64,000 nt of DNA from Nitrobacter hamburgensis X14 (lineage in GTDB: Bacteria; Pseudomonadota; Alphaproteobacteria; Rhizobiales; Xanthobacteraceae): positions 2,156,001-2,220,000 of the forward strand of contig NC_007964.1 in the NCBI RefSeq assembly GCF_000013885.1, read 5' to 3'. Within the stretch, counting starts at the first letter, position 1. The number at the start of each line of letters is the position of its first letter. The notes below the pieces were generated by a model, which saw only the letters and a list, made by a program, of their open reading frames with translations, was not told where the DNA came from and searched no databases. Positions 36,168 to 43,956 of the stretch are shown in pieces. A program made the translations under genes and the position numbers.

Positions 36168-36881
36168 TCATGGCAAATGATCCTTGCTGCGTTTCGGCCA
36201 TTGCCAGAGCTTGTAGATGGCGGGCAAAGACCGACTCGCGCGATCTCCGTGCAACACGAGCTGGCGACCGGCCGCGCGCTGCAGGCAGGGCTCGCAGATG
36301 TTGATCTCGAGCCAGCCGGGCGCGGCGTCGAATACTGCGCTCGGCCAGTGCCCCCCACATTGAAACGCCAGACCTCGGACCGGCTGGTTGTTGCCGGCAC
36401 TATCGTCCTCGAGTGGCCGGCCACAGATGATGCAGGGGACCAGGCACGCAACTGGCCGCCGCCGCGGCAGCCGGATGTGGCCGCTCTCGTCGCAACCGAG
36501 CATCTTGCAGCGCTCGCGATACTCCTCATCTGTTTCGTCCGGATCGCGGTCGAGATGGTAGAGATCGTTATCGGCGCGGGCGCCTGGGTCCTGTTCGATG
36601 TCATCGCGGTGATCCGGCGGAAGGTCCGGCGCCTCGTCGAGGATGGATAGCGGCCCGTCGATCACGGCGTCGTGCGGTTTATCGGCTCCGCGGAGATATC
36701 TACGCCCGGCGACGGTACCGGCCGCATGCGTGACCCGGTGCCAGAGCCCGTTGGCGGGGCAGTCCTGCATCGCGTCGCGAAAGACGACCCTCAGGCCGCC
36801 CGCGCTGGCGATAACGTTGTCCGCGTCGAATTCGATCGTGTCGAGCAGTTCGCCGTTCTGGGTGATGGTGACCTTGATCAT
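36168..36881 (-). CDS. hypothetical protein with Cys-rich segment
   Basis: A 237-residue protein starting at 36881 (MIKVTITQNGELLDTIEFDA), where AAGGGTGG precedes the ATG; the longer frame to 36962 overlaps the upstream gene by 59 bases and is less likely. The middle is acidic (DPDETDEEYRERC). The C-terminal part has CIICGRPL and ICEPCLQRAAGRQ Cys pairs, which may form a zinc site. It is the last gene of a minus-strand operon. I do not recognise the family. Confidence 0.62.
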   Translation of the reverse strand: MIKVTITQNGELLDTIEFDADNVIASAGGLRVVFRDAMQDCPANGLWHRVTHAAGTVAGRRYLRGADKPHDAVIDGPLSILDEAPDLPPDHRDDIEQDPGARADNDLYHLDRDPDETDEEYRERCKMLGCDESGHIRLPRRRPVACLVPCIICGRPLEDDSAGNNQPVRGLAFQCGGHWPSAVFDAAPGWLEINICEPCLQRAAGRQLVLHGDRASRSLPAIYKLWQWPKRSKDHLP

Positions 36882-36903
36882 GGCTTCCACCCTTGCTTCG
36901 TGT

Positions 36904-37266
36904 TCACGCCGCACTCTCTTCGCTTTCTCCGGGATCAGTATCGTCGCCGGCCGGCGCGCCAAGTCGGTAGAGGCGATTCCAGCTTCGCGCCCAGTTGCGG
37001 TTGCAATCGAGCCAGATCACCTCCGAGGTGTGAATCGTCCGGCCGTCAGCGATCTGTGGATGGCCAGTGACGCGCCCGACCAGAACCATGAGCAGGCGCA
37101 GCCGACCATCGTCGCTGCTGGTGCGCGTGATGACTGCTCGCCAGCCCTGGAGCCGCGGCGCGCAGGCAAGCTCGGGTGGGGGAGGCGCCTTGCCCCTCAG
37201 GTAAGATGCGACCTCGCGTGCCCGCCGCACGCCGGCGCCGTTCTCGTCATCGTCGTCCGTCGACAT
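36904..37266 (-). CDS. DUF6634-like hypothetical protein
   Basis: A 120-residue protein with an acidic start (MSTDDDDENGAGVRRAREVA). A core follows: ACAPRLQGWRAVITRTSSDD, LRLLMVLVGRVTGHPQI and SEVIWLDCNRNWARSWNRL. The core W-R...LVGRVTGHP...T.E.IWLD pattern recalls the DUF6634 family of rhizobial islands. Its own neighbour at 37309-37623 shows a similar arrangement. Function unknown. Confidence 0.6.
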   Translation of the reverse strand: MSTDDDDENGAGVRRAREVASYLRGKAPPPPELACAPRLQGWRAVITRTSSDDGRLRLLMVLVGRVTGHPQIADGRTIHTSEVIWLDCNRNWARSWNRLYRLGAPAGDDTDPGESEESAA

Positions 37267-37308
37267 GGTCAGTGCTCCCGATCTGGCGATCCTTTTTCAT
37301 TGGCAGGC

Positions 37309-37623
37309 TCATGACGTTGCGGGCTCATGAGGACATGGCCTGATGACCGAGCCGATAGAGTCCGTTCCTCGTCCCGTTGCGATCAGCCAGACGAGCGGTG
37401 GCGTCGTGACGGGGGCGCGACCGGAACGCTGGGCGCGACCGGTGATCACCATCGCCGCCGCGAGCAGGATGGAAGACGGACATCCTGCGGCCTCGCACGC
37501 GAGCGCGACCCGCCAGTTCTCGAGGTAGGGGACTTCCGCACGCGCAAACCGGCTCGGTGCCTTGAGGTAGCTCTTCACATCGAGCTTCAGCAGCCGGTCG
37601 AGATGGCCTTGCGCGAGCGACAT
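37309..37623 (-). CDS. DUF6634-like hypothetical protein
   Basis: A 104-residue protein (MSLAQGHLDRLLKLDVKSYL, VPYLENWRVALACEAAGC, VITGRAQRSGRAPVTTPPLV). It shares the P-x-L-x-NWR and later V-x-GR...TPPL.WL spacing with the downstream gene, suggesting a distant paralogue. Its ATG overlaps the stop of the AAA ATPase by one base (TGATG), so it is translationally coupled. Function unknown. Confidence 0.58.
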   Translation of the reverse strand: MSLAQGHLDRLLKLDVKSYLKAPSRFARAEVPYLENWRVALACEAAGCPSSILLAAAMVITGRAQRSGRAPVTTPPLVWLIATGRGTDSIGSVIRPCPHEPATS

Positions 37624-39047
37624 CAGTGCTTCACCGCGGTGGCGTTGCGGGCCTCGAGCGTCGCGGCAACGATCTTCTGCAGCTTGCGAAGCGACAGACC
37701 GGACCGCTCCCAGGCGCGCGCGATCACCGCGAGTTCGTCCGGCGCGAGCGGAGAGACAAATCCAGTCTCGCCGGCTTCGATTGCGATCTCCTTCAGCACA
37801 CCAGCGGCAAGGAGCGGCAGGTGCTTCAGCGCTGGCGCGGCCACTTTGACGATGCGATAGCGATCCACCAGCGGGGCCGGCAATCCTTCGACACTGTTGG
37901 CGGTCGCGATGTGGGAGATCCAGGACAGGTCCAATTCGCAGTCGAGCGAGACGTCGCGATAGCGGCCGGCGGTCTCCCGCTCCAGGAACGGCAGGAGCGC
38001 CTCCCAGAGCCGGCCATTTCGCAAGGAGGTACCGGCCTTCTCGATCTCATCGACCAGCACAATGGGATTGGCGATCCGCGTCTGGTTGACCGCGCGGGCC
38101 GGCGCCGAGGGTACGGTGTTGCCCCAGCCCTTCGGGCTGCCACCAAACATGTTGTCCGAGGCGGAAGAGCCGTCATAGCGGTAGACCGGCAGCACCAAAA
38201 GCTCGGCGATCCGGCGCGCCAGGCGCGACTTGCCGCTGCCAGCGGGGCCGACCAGCAGGATCGGCGTAAGCCGCACCGGCTCTCCCTCGCGCAGGGGGCG
38301 CAGCATGAGGTCGACCGCGGTCGTGCCATGCGGATATTCGACAGTCAGCGTTGCGTGCACCGCGGCGAGGTCGCGGGCGACGACCAGTGGCAGGCGGGCA
38401 TCGACCAGGTCCTTGAACTCGGAGTGGAAATTGTTGAGCTTGGTCGCCTTGTCCTTGGCCATCACGACAAGGCCGGGCGTATGCGGCGCGTCGCTCCGGC
38501 TCTCCTCGTTCTCGTCGCGCGAGGTCTGTTCGCTCGTGGCCGCCGGCAACCCATCGGAAGGATCGTCCCGCTCCAGCATCTCGATCCTGACGATGAGAAA
38601 GATGCTGCGGTCGCGGTCCGTAAAATCGCCCCGTGCCGCGCGCCACCAGACCATCAGCCGGCCAAGCGTGTCGGCCCGTGTCGTTCGCGCCGTCGGCCAG
38701 TCCCAGAGATGTTCGATGGCGTGGGCGAGCTGCGGCAGCACGATCTCGAAGGTTTGCGGGGCGGCCGGGTCGGCAGCGAGCATCAGTGCCGCGAGTGCCT
38801 CCTCGCCGCGGCCTGCGGCGAACAGCAGGTCGGCGAAGGTGCGGTTGGCTTGTTTGCAGCGGTCCTTCTCGCCCGACCAGAAATCGGCAGCGAGATCGTC
38901 GCGTGGGATGCCCGGGATTCCAGCAATATGCGACCAGAACAGGTGCGCGGCCGGCGGCCATCCCCACTGCCACAACAGCTCGACCGGCAACGGGGTGGAA
39001 GACGCTGTCCGCCGATCGAGGTCCTTCATATCGTCGGCCGCACTCAT
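37623..39047 (-). CDS. AAA+ ATPase, Lon-like
   Basis: A 474-residue protein. The N-terminal 190 residues are helical and unassigned (WQWGWPPAAHLFWSHIAGIP). The AAA+ core has Walker A VGPAGSGKSRLARR near residue 255 and Walker B PIVLVDEIEKAG near residue 320, followed by sensor ISHIATANSVEGLP. The Lon-type order of motifs and the ALPxFLERE-like segment (ALLPFLERETAGRYRD) indicate a Lon-like ATPase without a protease domain. The start at 39047 has GGAGAAGG upstream; a longer frame to 39299 is not supported. It lies in an operon with DUF6634-like genes. I infer a role in an integrative element, not a proven one. Confidence 0.78.
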   Translation of the reverse strand: MSAADDMKDLDRRTASSTPLPVELLWQWGWPPAAHLFWSHIAGIPGIPRDDLAADFWSGEKDRCKQANRTFADLLFAAGRGEEALAALMLAADPAAPQTFEIVLPQLAHAIEHLWDWPTARTTRADTLGRLMVWWRAARGDFTDRDRSIFLIVRIEMLERDDPSDGLPAATSEQTSRDENEESRSDAPHTPGLVVMAKDKATKLNNFHSEFKDLVDARLPLVVARDLAAVHATLTVEYPHGTTAVDLMLRPLREGEPVRLTPILLVGPAGSGKSRLARRIAELLVLPVYRYDGSSASDNMFGGSPKGWGNTVPSAPARAVNQTRIANPIVLVDEIEKAGTSLRNGRLWEALLPFLERETAGRYRDVSLDCELDLSWISHIATANSVEGLPAPLVDRYRIVKVAAPALKHLPLLAAGVLKEIAIEAGETGFVSPLAPDELAVIARAWERSGLSLRKLQKIVAATLEARNATAVKH

Positions 39048-39192
39048 GCTGCCTTCTCCAAAGGATCGACGCCACCAGTGTTTGCGCGTCTTGCAGCCAT
39101 CTCCCGGGGGGCCCATCGATCCGCCCTTGCTTGTGCCGCGGTTTCGCTTGATGACCGCGGCTGGTGAGGACGACGGACCTGCAGAAATCTCC

Positions 39193-39852
39193 TCACGCGC
39201 GGTACCTCGCAAGGGTCGCCGGTCCCAACGGCTGGGACATAAGCTCAAGGGACAGAAGATCGGCGCAGGCGAGCGCCAACACCGCAGGCAGCGGATCATG
39301 CTCGCTACGGATTGATTTCAGCAGCTCTCCGAGCGGCAACGGCCCCTCGTCGAGAAGCGCTTGCAGGATGCGCATGCGCAGCTCGGCGGAGACGGGCGCG
39401 CCACGGTACGACCAGACTAGCCGCGCGTTGGAGTACCGCGGCTCCCGGCGGATCTCTTCAGATGCCAGGACACAGGGCCTGACGTGGAGCTCGGTCAGCG
39501 CGATCTGAGCAAGGCTTTCTCCTTTGGCATCGGACAAGCGTCGGGCTGGAACAATGTCCAGCAGAAAACGGCCGTCGTCGCGCTGCACGACAATGGCGTC
39601 GAGCTCCATCTGCGCGGACGCATTGGCCACCGATGCAATGTATTCAATCGAGCGCACCTGCGGATCGAGCGACGCCTGGATGAGCGCGTCCAGTCGGGCA
39701 GGGTGTCGCGTCGGAATAGCGGCGATCGTCTTGGCGGAAACGAACAGATCGGGGCTACTTTTGGTTGCACTTGTCTGGAACGTACGCGACGTCGGCGGAA
39801 AGGCAGGGCGCATCGAACCCGTCCGTTTCGAGCGCTTGTAGATTTCGGTCAT
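39193..39852 (-). CDS. hypothetical protein with C-terminal winged-helix-like part
   Basis: A 219-residue protein (MTEIYKRSKRTGSMRPAFPP, then ASVANASAQMELDAIVVQRD). A central alpha/beta part contains GRFLLDIVPARRLSDAKGES. The C-terminal part (RMRILQALLDEGPLPLGELL) resembles a winged helix. GAGG lies six bases before the ATG. It starts 11 bases after the metallophosphoesterase stop, so both are in one operon. The family is not known to me. Confidence 0.6.
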   Translation of the reverse strand: MTEIYKRSKRTGSMRPAFPPTSRTFQTSATKSSPDLFVSAKTIAAIPTRHPARLDALIQASLDPQVRSIEYIASVANASAQMELDAIVVQRDDGRFLLDIVPARRLSDAKGESLAQIALTELHVRPCVLASEEIRREPRYSNARLVWSYRGAPVSAELRMRILQALLDEGPLPLGELLKSIRSEHDPLPAVLALACADLLSLELMSQPLGPATLARYRA

Positions 39853-39863
39853 ATCAGCCTCGC

Positions 39864-40709
39864 TCAGATTTCAATGACGAAGTTCGGATCAAAGCTCCGG
39901 TTGTCCCAGCTGCGGCACTCCGGCAGCCAGGGCCCGTAACCTTTCGCGTTCGACACCACGCGCGTGTGACCGATGATCGTGTCTTCGGACTCGTGGGTGT
40001 GACCGAAGATCCAGACGTCTGCAGGCCACAGAGCGTTCTTGCCGTCAGCGATGGGGGCCGGCCACATCAGCTCGGTCAGGTCGCTGCGATACGCCGCGGT
40101 CAGAATCTCCTCGTCGCTCAATCGAACGCCGGGATAGTGCGGAGCCAGCCGGTCGCCACGGCCCGGCATCGGCGCATGATGGGTGACAACCACCAGCATT
40201 CCGTCGCCCCGCGACTTGCGCATTTCGTCCTCGAGAAAAGCGCGCGATTCCCTATGCCGCGCCAGCGCGTGCGGCGGACGGAAGCGAAGCTGATATCTCG
40301 CTGTCCTGATCTTGCGGAAGTCGTTCATCCGCTCGCCGGCGACCCTCATGGCGCGGTGTTGATCTCCGAAGAGCTCGAAGTCGGTCCACAAGGTTGCGCC
40401 GGCAAACGTCACATGCCCGAGCCGAATCCACCGGTTGTGGAGCACGAACAGGCTGGTGCCATCGGCGGCTTCCATCGCCTTCTCGACGGTCCTGACCTCA
40501 TCCGTCCCGTAGCTCTCATGATTGCCCATGACATAAATGATCGGCTTGTCGGGCACCCGCTCCAAGAGCCAGCGGACGCCGCGCTCGGCCCTCGGGATGA
40601 GATCGCCGGCGACGACAAGGACGTCGAAACGGGGGCGCTCCGCCGGGGGCGCCAGGTCCCAGCCGCGCGTCAATTCCACATGCAGATCCGACAAGATCCA
40701 GAGACGCAT
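39864..40709 (-). CDS. metallophosphoesterase (calcineurin-like)
   Basis: A 281-residue protein with the full metallophosphoesterase signature: MRLWILSDLHVELTRG (D-x-H), FDVLVVAGDLIPRAERG (GD), YVMGNHESYG (GNH[E]), VVTHHAPMPG and WIFGHTHESE (GHTH). These residues bind two metal ions. It probably hydrolyses a phosphoester such as a nucleotide or nucleic-acid phosphate; the substrate is unknown. The same frame stays open upstream to 41309, but the motif-bearing start MRLW at 40709 is the natural N-terminus. It is part of the minus-strand operon with the AAA ATPase. Confidence 0.85.
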   Translation of the reverse strand: MRLWILSDLHVELTRGWDLAPPAERPRFDVLVVAGDLIPRAERGVRWLLERVPDKPIIYVMGNHESYGTDEVRTVEKAMEAADGTSLFVLHNRWIRLGHVTFAGATLWTDFELFGDQHRAMRVAGERMNDFRKIRTARYQLRFRPPHALARHRESRAFLEDEMRKSRGDGMLVVVTHHAPMPGRGDRLAPHYPGVRLSDEEILTAAYRSDLTELMWPAPIADGKNALWPADVWIFGHTHESEDTIIGHTRVVSNAKGYGPWLPECRSWDNRSFDPNFVIEI

Positions 40710-41144
40710 GTCGGTCAATCCTCGGTCTGATGAGCGTCCAGCGGCTCTCAACGGCTCAATGAACTCATCTGGCAATTCGTCGATGGCGCGCGCGAACACC
40801 CTGTCCGATGCACACGCGCATGGCGCACCGGGTCGCAGACGAATCTTCCTGTCGGCAAGCGCGGCGCCGATTTCGCCTTCCCAGCCGATCCCGAGCACAT
40901 CGAATCTCTGCTTGATGACGAACTCGAACGTATCGTTCTGAGCCAGCCTGGGTTCAATCCGGGTGCAGAGCCGCTCCGGATGGCGCGCCAGCCGGTCTCG
41001 CGGAGAGGATACGCAAATGAGTGCTTGGGCTCGTCGGCCAGCAGGGGGTAGCCGACCGCCGACTCGGGGGGCCCCTCCAAAGGATGAAAGAGATCGCGAT
41101 TGCGCCTCGATGCAGGCGGTCCGCCAACTCCGAACCTGCGCCAT
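40710..41144 (-). CDS. hypothetical reading between two operon genes, frame unclear
   Basis: An ATG at 41144 lies one base after the upstream gene's stop (TGAG ATG), as in a coupled operon. The downstream part DRLARHPERLCTRIEPRLAQ then NDTFEFVIKQRFDVLGIGWE looks like real protein and shares the frame of the metallophosphoesterase, with no stop between them. In the middle another frame reads better (RDLFHPLEGPPESAVGYPLL, HSFAYPLRE). Either two compensating frameshifts are present or the true product is a fusion. I do not recognise the family. Confidence 0.4.
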
Positions 41145-41145
41145 C

Positions 41146-41688
41146 TCATGCCTCCTCGATTCCGAGCGTGGCGGGGTCGACGTCGACAAAGGAGTCGGTC
41201 CCGCGGTCGTACCGGCGGCACCTGATCTCGCGCCGGTCGCCGGATCGCTCGTCGATGTAGATGTTCTCGAATCCGGCCCGGACCTCGACGAGCCTCCGGC
41301 CCTCGGCATGCGTCACGCAGCGCGTCGTAAGCCAGCCGTTGTCGTACAATTGGCCGAACTCGCCGCAGACTTCGCAGGTGCAGGCGGAACGCGCTTCCGC
41401 CAGGTCAATGGCTTCCGCAACCTTCGCCTCGGCGGCGGGGGAAAGCGCGCCGCTCCAGTAGAATCGCAAGGTCGCGTATTTTTCCTTGACCTGCGTCGCA
41501 CAAAACGTGCCGCCCTCCGCGCGGACCGCCGCCCGGATTCGAACGCAGGCGCGCTCCAGCAGGTCGCGCCACCCGTCGCCGACCGACGGCCAGCCCATGG
41601 CTGCGGGCGGGTGACCGACCGGATGGAAAAGATCCGGGTAGGTCAACACCAGTTCGACCCGCCAATCCGGCAGAACTCGCGCCATCAC
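41146..41688 (-). CDS. hypothetical protein with Cys motif
   Basis: A 180-residue protein (MMARVLPDWRVELVLTYPDL, then VGDGWRDLLERACVRIRAAV). The segment CTCEVCGEFGQLYDNGWLTT then RCVTHAEG suggests a zinc-binding site. Similar proteins occur in rhizobial islands without a known role. It is the first gene of the minus-strand operon that runs to 36168. The upstream region holds a TACATATGTA palindrome. Confidence 0.62.
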   Translation of the reverse strand: MMARVLPDWRVELVLTYPDLFHPVGHPPAAMGWPSVGDGWRDLLERACVRIRAAVRAEGGTFCATQVKEKYATLRFYWSGALSPAAEAKVAEAIDLAEARSACTCEVCGEFGQLYDNGWLTTRCVTHAEGRRLVEVRAGFENIYIDERSGDRREIRCRRYDRGTDSFVDVDPATLGIEEA

Positions 41689-41757
41689 ACAACCTCAGCA
41701 GAACAATGCAAGTCAGAACAAAACAGGAACAATGATCAATGTCAATAGGAACATGTG

Positions 41758-41767
41758 TACATATGTA
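41758..41767. promoter_or_regulatory. palindrome in divergent promoter
   Basis: TACATATGTA is a perfect 10-base palindrome, inside a longer ACATGTGTACATATGT run. It lies between the divergent operon start (41688) and the ribbon-helix-helix gene (41876). It could be an operator for that protein; this is inference. Confidence 0.4.
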
Positions 41768-41875
41768 GATAGGTGGCATGGCAACTATGGCCATTTCGAC
41801 GAAAGCTTCTTAAAATCAACAAGCTGTGGAGATTCGAGCCCGGCGAAGTTTCTTAGCGGCAAGCTTGGAGGGCAG

Positions 41876-42085
41876 ATGTCTCAGGCGAAAAAGGTCGGCA
41901 GGAAGTCCAAGGGGGCCTCGACCGACAAGCGAAACTTTTTCGCGACAATGTCAGCCGACGTCATCAAGTCTCTCAAGCGCGCCGCTCTTGAGGACGATAT
42001 TACCGCATCTGAGATCTTAGAAGAGGCCACGAAGGATTGGCTCACGCGGAGAGCCGGCGAGCGTGGCGCCAAGGGGCGAGGGTAG
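41876..42085 (+). CDS. ribbon-helix-helix-like DNA-binding protein
   Basis: A 69-residue protein: a basic tail (MSQAKKVGRKSKGASTDKRN), a strand (FFATMSADVIKSL), then helices KRAALEDDITASEILEEATK. This is the pattern of ribbon-helix-helix regulators of the ParG/CopG type, which bind DNA as dimers. GGAGGG lies before the ATG at 41876; the frame is open to 41732 but unlikely upstream. It probably regulates its own promoter and the divergent operon. Similar proteins serve plasmid or element partitioning. Confidence 0.7.
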   Translation: MSQAKKVGRKSKGASTDKRNFFATMSADVIKSLKRAALEDDITASEILEEATKDWLTRRAGERGAKGRG

Positions 42086-42371
42086 GCGTCCTGGACTTTA
42101 TGAGTTTTGCCATGCGCGTATTTGTTGAATTCCCGCATTCCGTCGTCGCTGAGATGGGTGGGCGACTCAGGACTCACGAGCGTTCGCTGACATCTCGTGC
42201 AGTGGGCTCCAATATTTTTCCGCCGCCGAAATCGAAGCCGTTTTCAGTGCTCCACTTCATCTCTTTGTGATGCAATGCCCACCCTGATGGTCAGCGTCCA
42301 ACTGGTCGAAGGCCATCGTGTACTGGATGTTTAGCGTTAAGCCTGCGGAGGCGACCTGAAAGTCGGGTGCG
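42086..42371. other. convergent intergenic region
   Basis: About 290 bases between two convergent genes. No gene or clear terminator is visible. Confidence 0.35.
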
Positions 42372-42656
42372 CTATCGGGCGTCCATCGGAGCGTTGCGGT
42401 CAATCCTTAAGCCATCGGCAAGCAGCATCAACGGCGACCATTCTTCGTTGCGAAGTTTCGCCCATGCAATCGGTTTGCGATCCAGCAGCCGAAGTCTGGA
42501 TGATAGGGCAGGATCCGATTGCCTATCCGACAGAAGCGTACGTTCGACGGCCCGAAGTGCGCCGATGGTGTAGGTGATGCCCTGATGAGCGGATAGATCA
42601 TTTTGATTTCTCATCGAGGCCCGTCGATACCTGCCATCATCAAAATTCGCCAGCAT
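42372..42656 (-). CDS. small ORF coupled to the RES gene
   Basis: A 94-residue frame (MLANFDDGRYRRASMRNQND, then YTIGALRAVERTLLSDRQSD and PIAWAKLRNEEWSPLMLLAD) starts at 42656 inside the RES gene and overlaps its stop by 17 bases. A shorter start at 42614 is possible. The helical, charged composition suggests a partner or antidote protein; this is not shown. I do not recognise the family. Confidence 0.5.
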   Translation of the reverse strand: MLANFDDGRYRRASMRNQNDLSAHQGITYTIGALRAVERTLLSDRQSDPALSSRLRLLDRKPIAWAKLRNEEWSPLMLLADGLRIDRNAPMDAR

Positions 42657-43851
42657 CAATGATCGTGTACCGGACGTCCCTGATCTCTTTAAGGGACCAA
42701 TTGACGTACGACAGGACGCAGGGATCATCTGGACCAACGAACGTCTCGCGATGCAGGACAACGATGTTGCGCTTTTCCGCGGCTTCGTCGCGTTGCATCG
42801 CGGATTGATAGATTACCGCGTCGCAATTGAAGTAGTTCTGCAGGTACTCGGCAACGATCTGGGTTGCGATGTATTCGCGTTGCCTTTCGTGCGGGCGGAC
42901 CGGCTTGCTGATGCCTTCCTGCATCTGATCGATGAAATCATATCGGCTGTGTTCGAAGAAACGATGCCGTTCAGCGGCACGTTGGTGGAAAACGGTGAAA
43001 TCGAACACGCGCAGCGGCACGCGTGTGGCAAATTCTCCGACTGCGATTTTGTCGTCGATACCGGGTCGAAGTTCGGCTATCGCGGTTTCACGGGAGAAGG
43101 CGGCATAGAATGCGGGAATGAGCTCAACGTTCATTCGTCCTGGCTGCGTCCGGTTGACGGGCGGCGCACCGAGGTATGACGCGGGACTTGCGTTGATGAC
43201 TTCCTCGGTAAGATCGTCGTTCAAAAGCCGGGCACGGTAGACGGTCTGACCGGCTGGTAGGTCGTAGAGGGGCTTAACTGGCCCTTCGCCGTATTCTTCA
43301 GGCTTTCCGAAGAGCTCGTCCAGCCGCTCCTTGATTCCAAAAAATCTACCGGAGAACTGGACCTGCTTGCAAAAGTCTTCCCACTCGAATGCGTATCGCT
43401 TGGCGAACCAGTAGTCATCCTGATCCGCCTGTTCCCGCGCGCGGGCGGCCGTGATCGACTCAAAGTTCGCAGCGTCCGTGTAGAATGGATCCGCTCCCTG
43501 CATGATGTCGTGGTCGGTGACGTCGGGCAGGGCGTCGATCACGGCCCTCAGCAGTTCGTCGGATGCCCCGAGTTCGTATGAAAAAATCTCCTCGTAGGGC
43601 TCGCCTTCGGTGCCGTAAATCACCCCATCCCTATCGGGATCGGGATCCACTGTCATGGTGTCGGCACCGAGCTGATAGTTCTCTCTGAACCACAGGTCGG
43701 CTTGTTCTGCGAATTGGTCGACGCTCACGCATGAAAAGCCTTCATGGTCCTCATCGAAATCGCAGACACTTTCGGTGCCAGCTCCCTCCAGCCACTTCCT
43801 TAGCGGTCCGTCGTCGATGCACTCCGTGCACAGCTTACGTTCGTCAGGCAT
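42640..43851 (-). CDS. RES-domain protein with HEPN/RES-type N-terminal domain
   Basis: A 403-residue protein. It begins with a Cys motif (LCTECIDDGPLRKWLEGAGT) and a helical domain of about 180 residues. The RES core starts near residue 205 (TVYRARLLNDDLTEEV), and PGRMNVELIPAFYAAFSRET with AIAELRPG is typical. RES enzymes consume NAD+. The layout parallels the RES protein at 33311-34807, but sequence similarity is limited to the core. It follows the DEAH helicase by 105 bases on the same strand and is itself followed by a coupled small ORF. Confidence 0.78.
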   Translation of the reverse strand: MPDERKLCTECIDDGPLRKWLEGAGTESVCDFDEDHEGFSCVSVDQFAEQADLWFRENYQLGADTMTVDPDPDRDGVIYGTEGEPYEEIFSYELGASDELLRAVIDALPDVTDHDIMQGADPFYTDAANFESITAARAREQADQDDYWFAKRYAFEWEDFCKQVQFSGRFFGIKERLDELFGKPEEYGEGPVKPLYDLPAGQTVYRARLLNDDLTEEVINASPASYLGAPPVNRTQPGRMNVELIPAFYAAFSRETAIAELRPGIDDKIAVGEFATRVPLRVFDFTVFHQRAAERHRFFEHSRYDFIDQMQEGISKPVRPHERQREYIATQIVAEYLQNYFNCDAVIYQSAMQRDEAAEKRNIVVLHRETFVGPDDPCVLSYVNWSLKEIRDVRYTIIDAGEF

Positions 43852-43956
43852 TTATCTTCTCGAGAGGTCGATCGGACTAGGAGGAAAGTTATGGTCGGAC
43901 CATCGCGACGCGCGCTCTTAGGAAGAGCCGCAATGGTCGTGATAGGCTAAGTGGTG

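Noticed and set aside
37626..39167. A 513-codon plus-strand open frame opposite the AAA+ ATPase
   Set aside because: It is an antisense shadow of the ATPase gene in GC-rich DNA. It has no domain, and the minus-strand gene has Walker motifs and a ribosome-binding site.
39765..40730. A 321-codon plus-strand frame opposite the metallophosphoesterase
   Set aside because: The minus strand encodes all metallophosphoesterase motifs; the plus frame is low-complexity shadow.
39864..41309. A 481-residue fusion protein ending in the metallophosphoesterase
   Set aside because: The open frame continues upstream without a stop, but the first 50 residues read through the preceding gene in antisense-like composition. 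The motif-bearing start MRLW at 40709 is the natural N-terminus.
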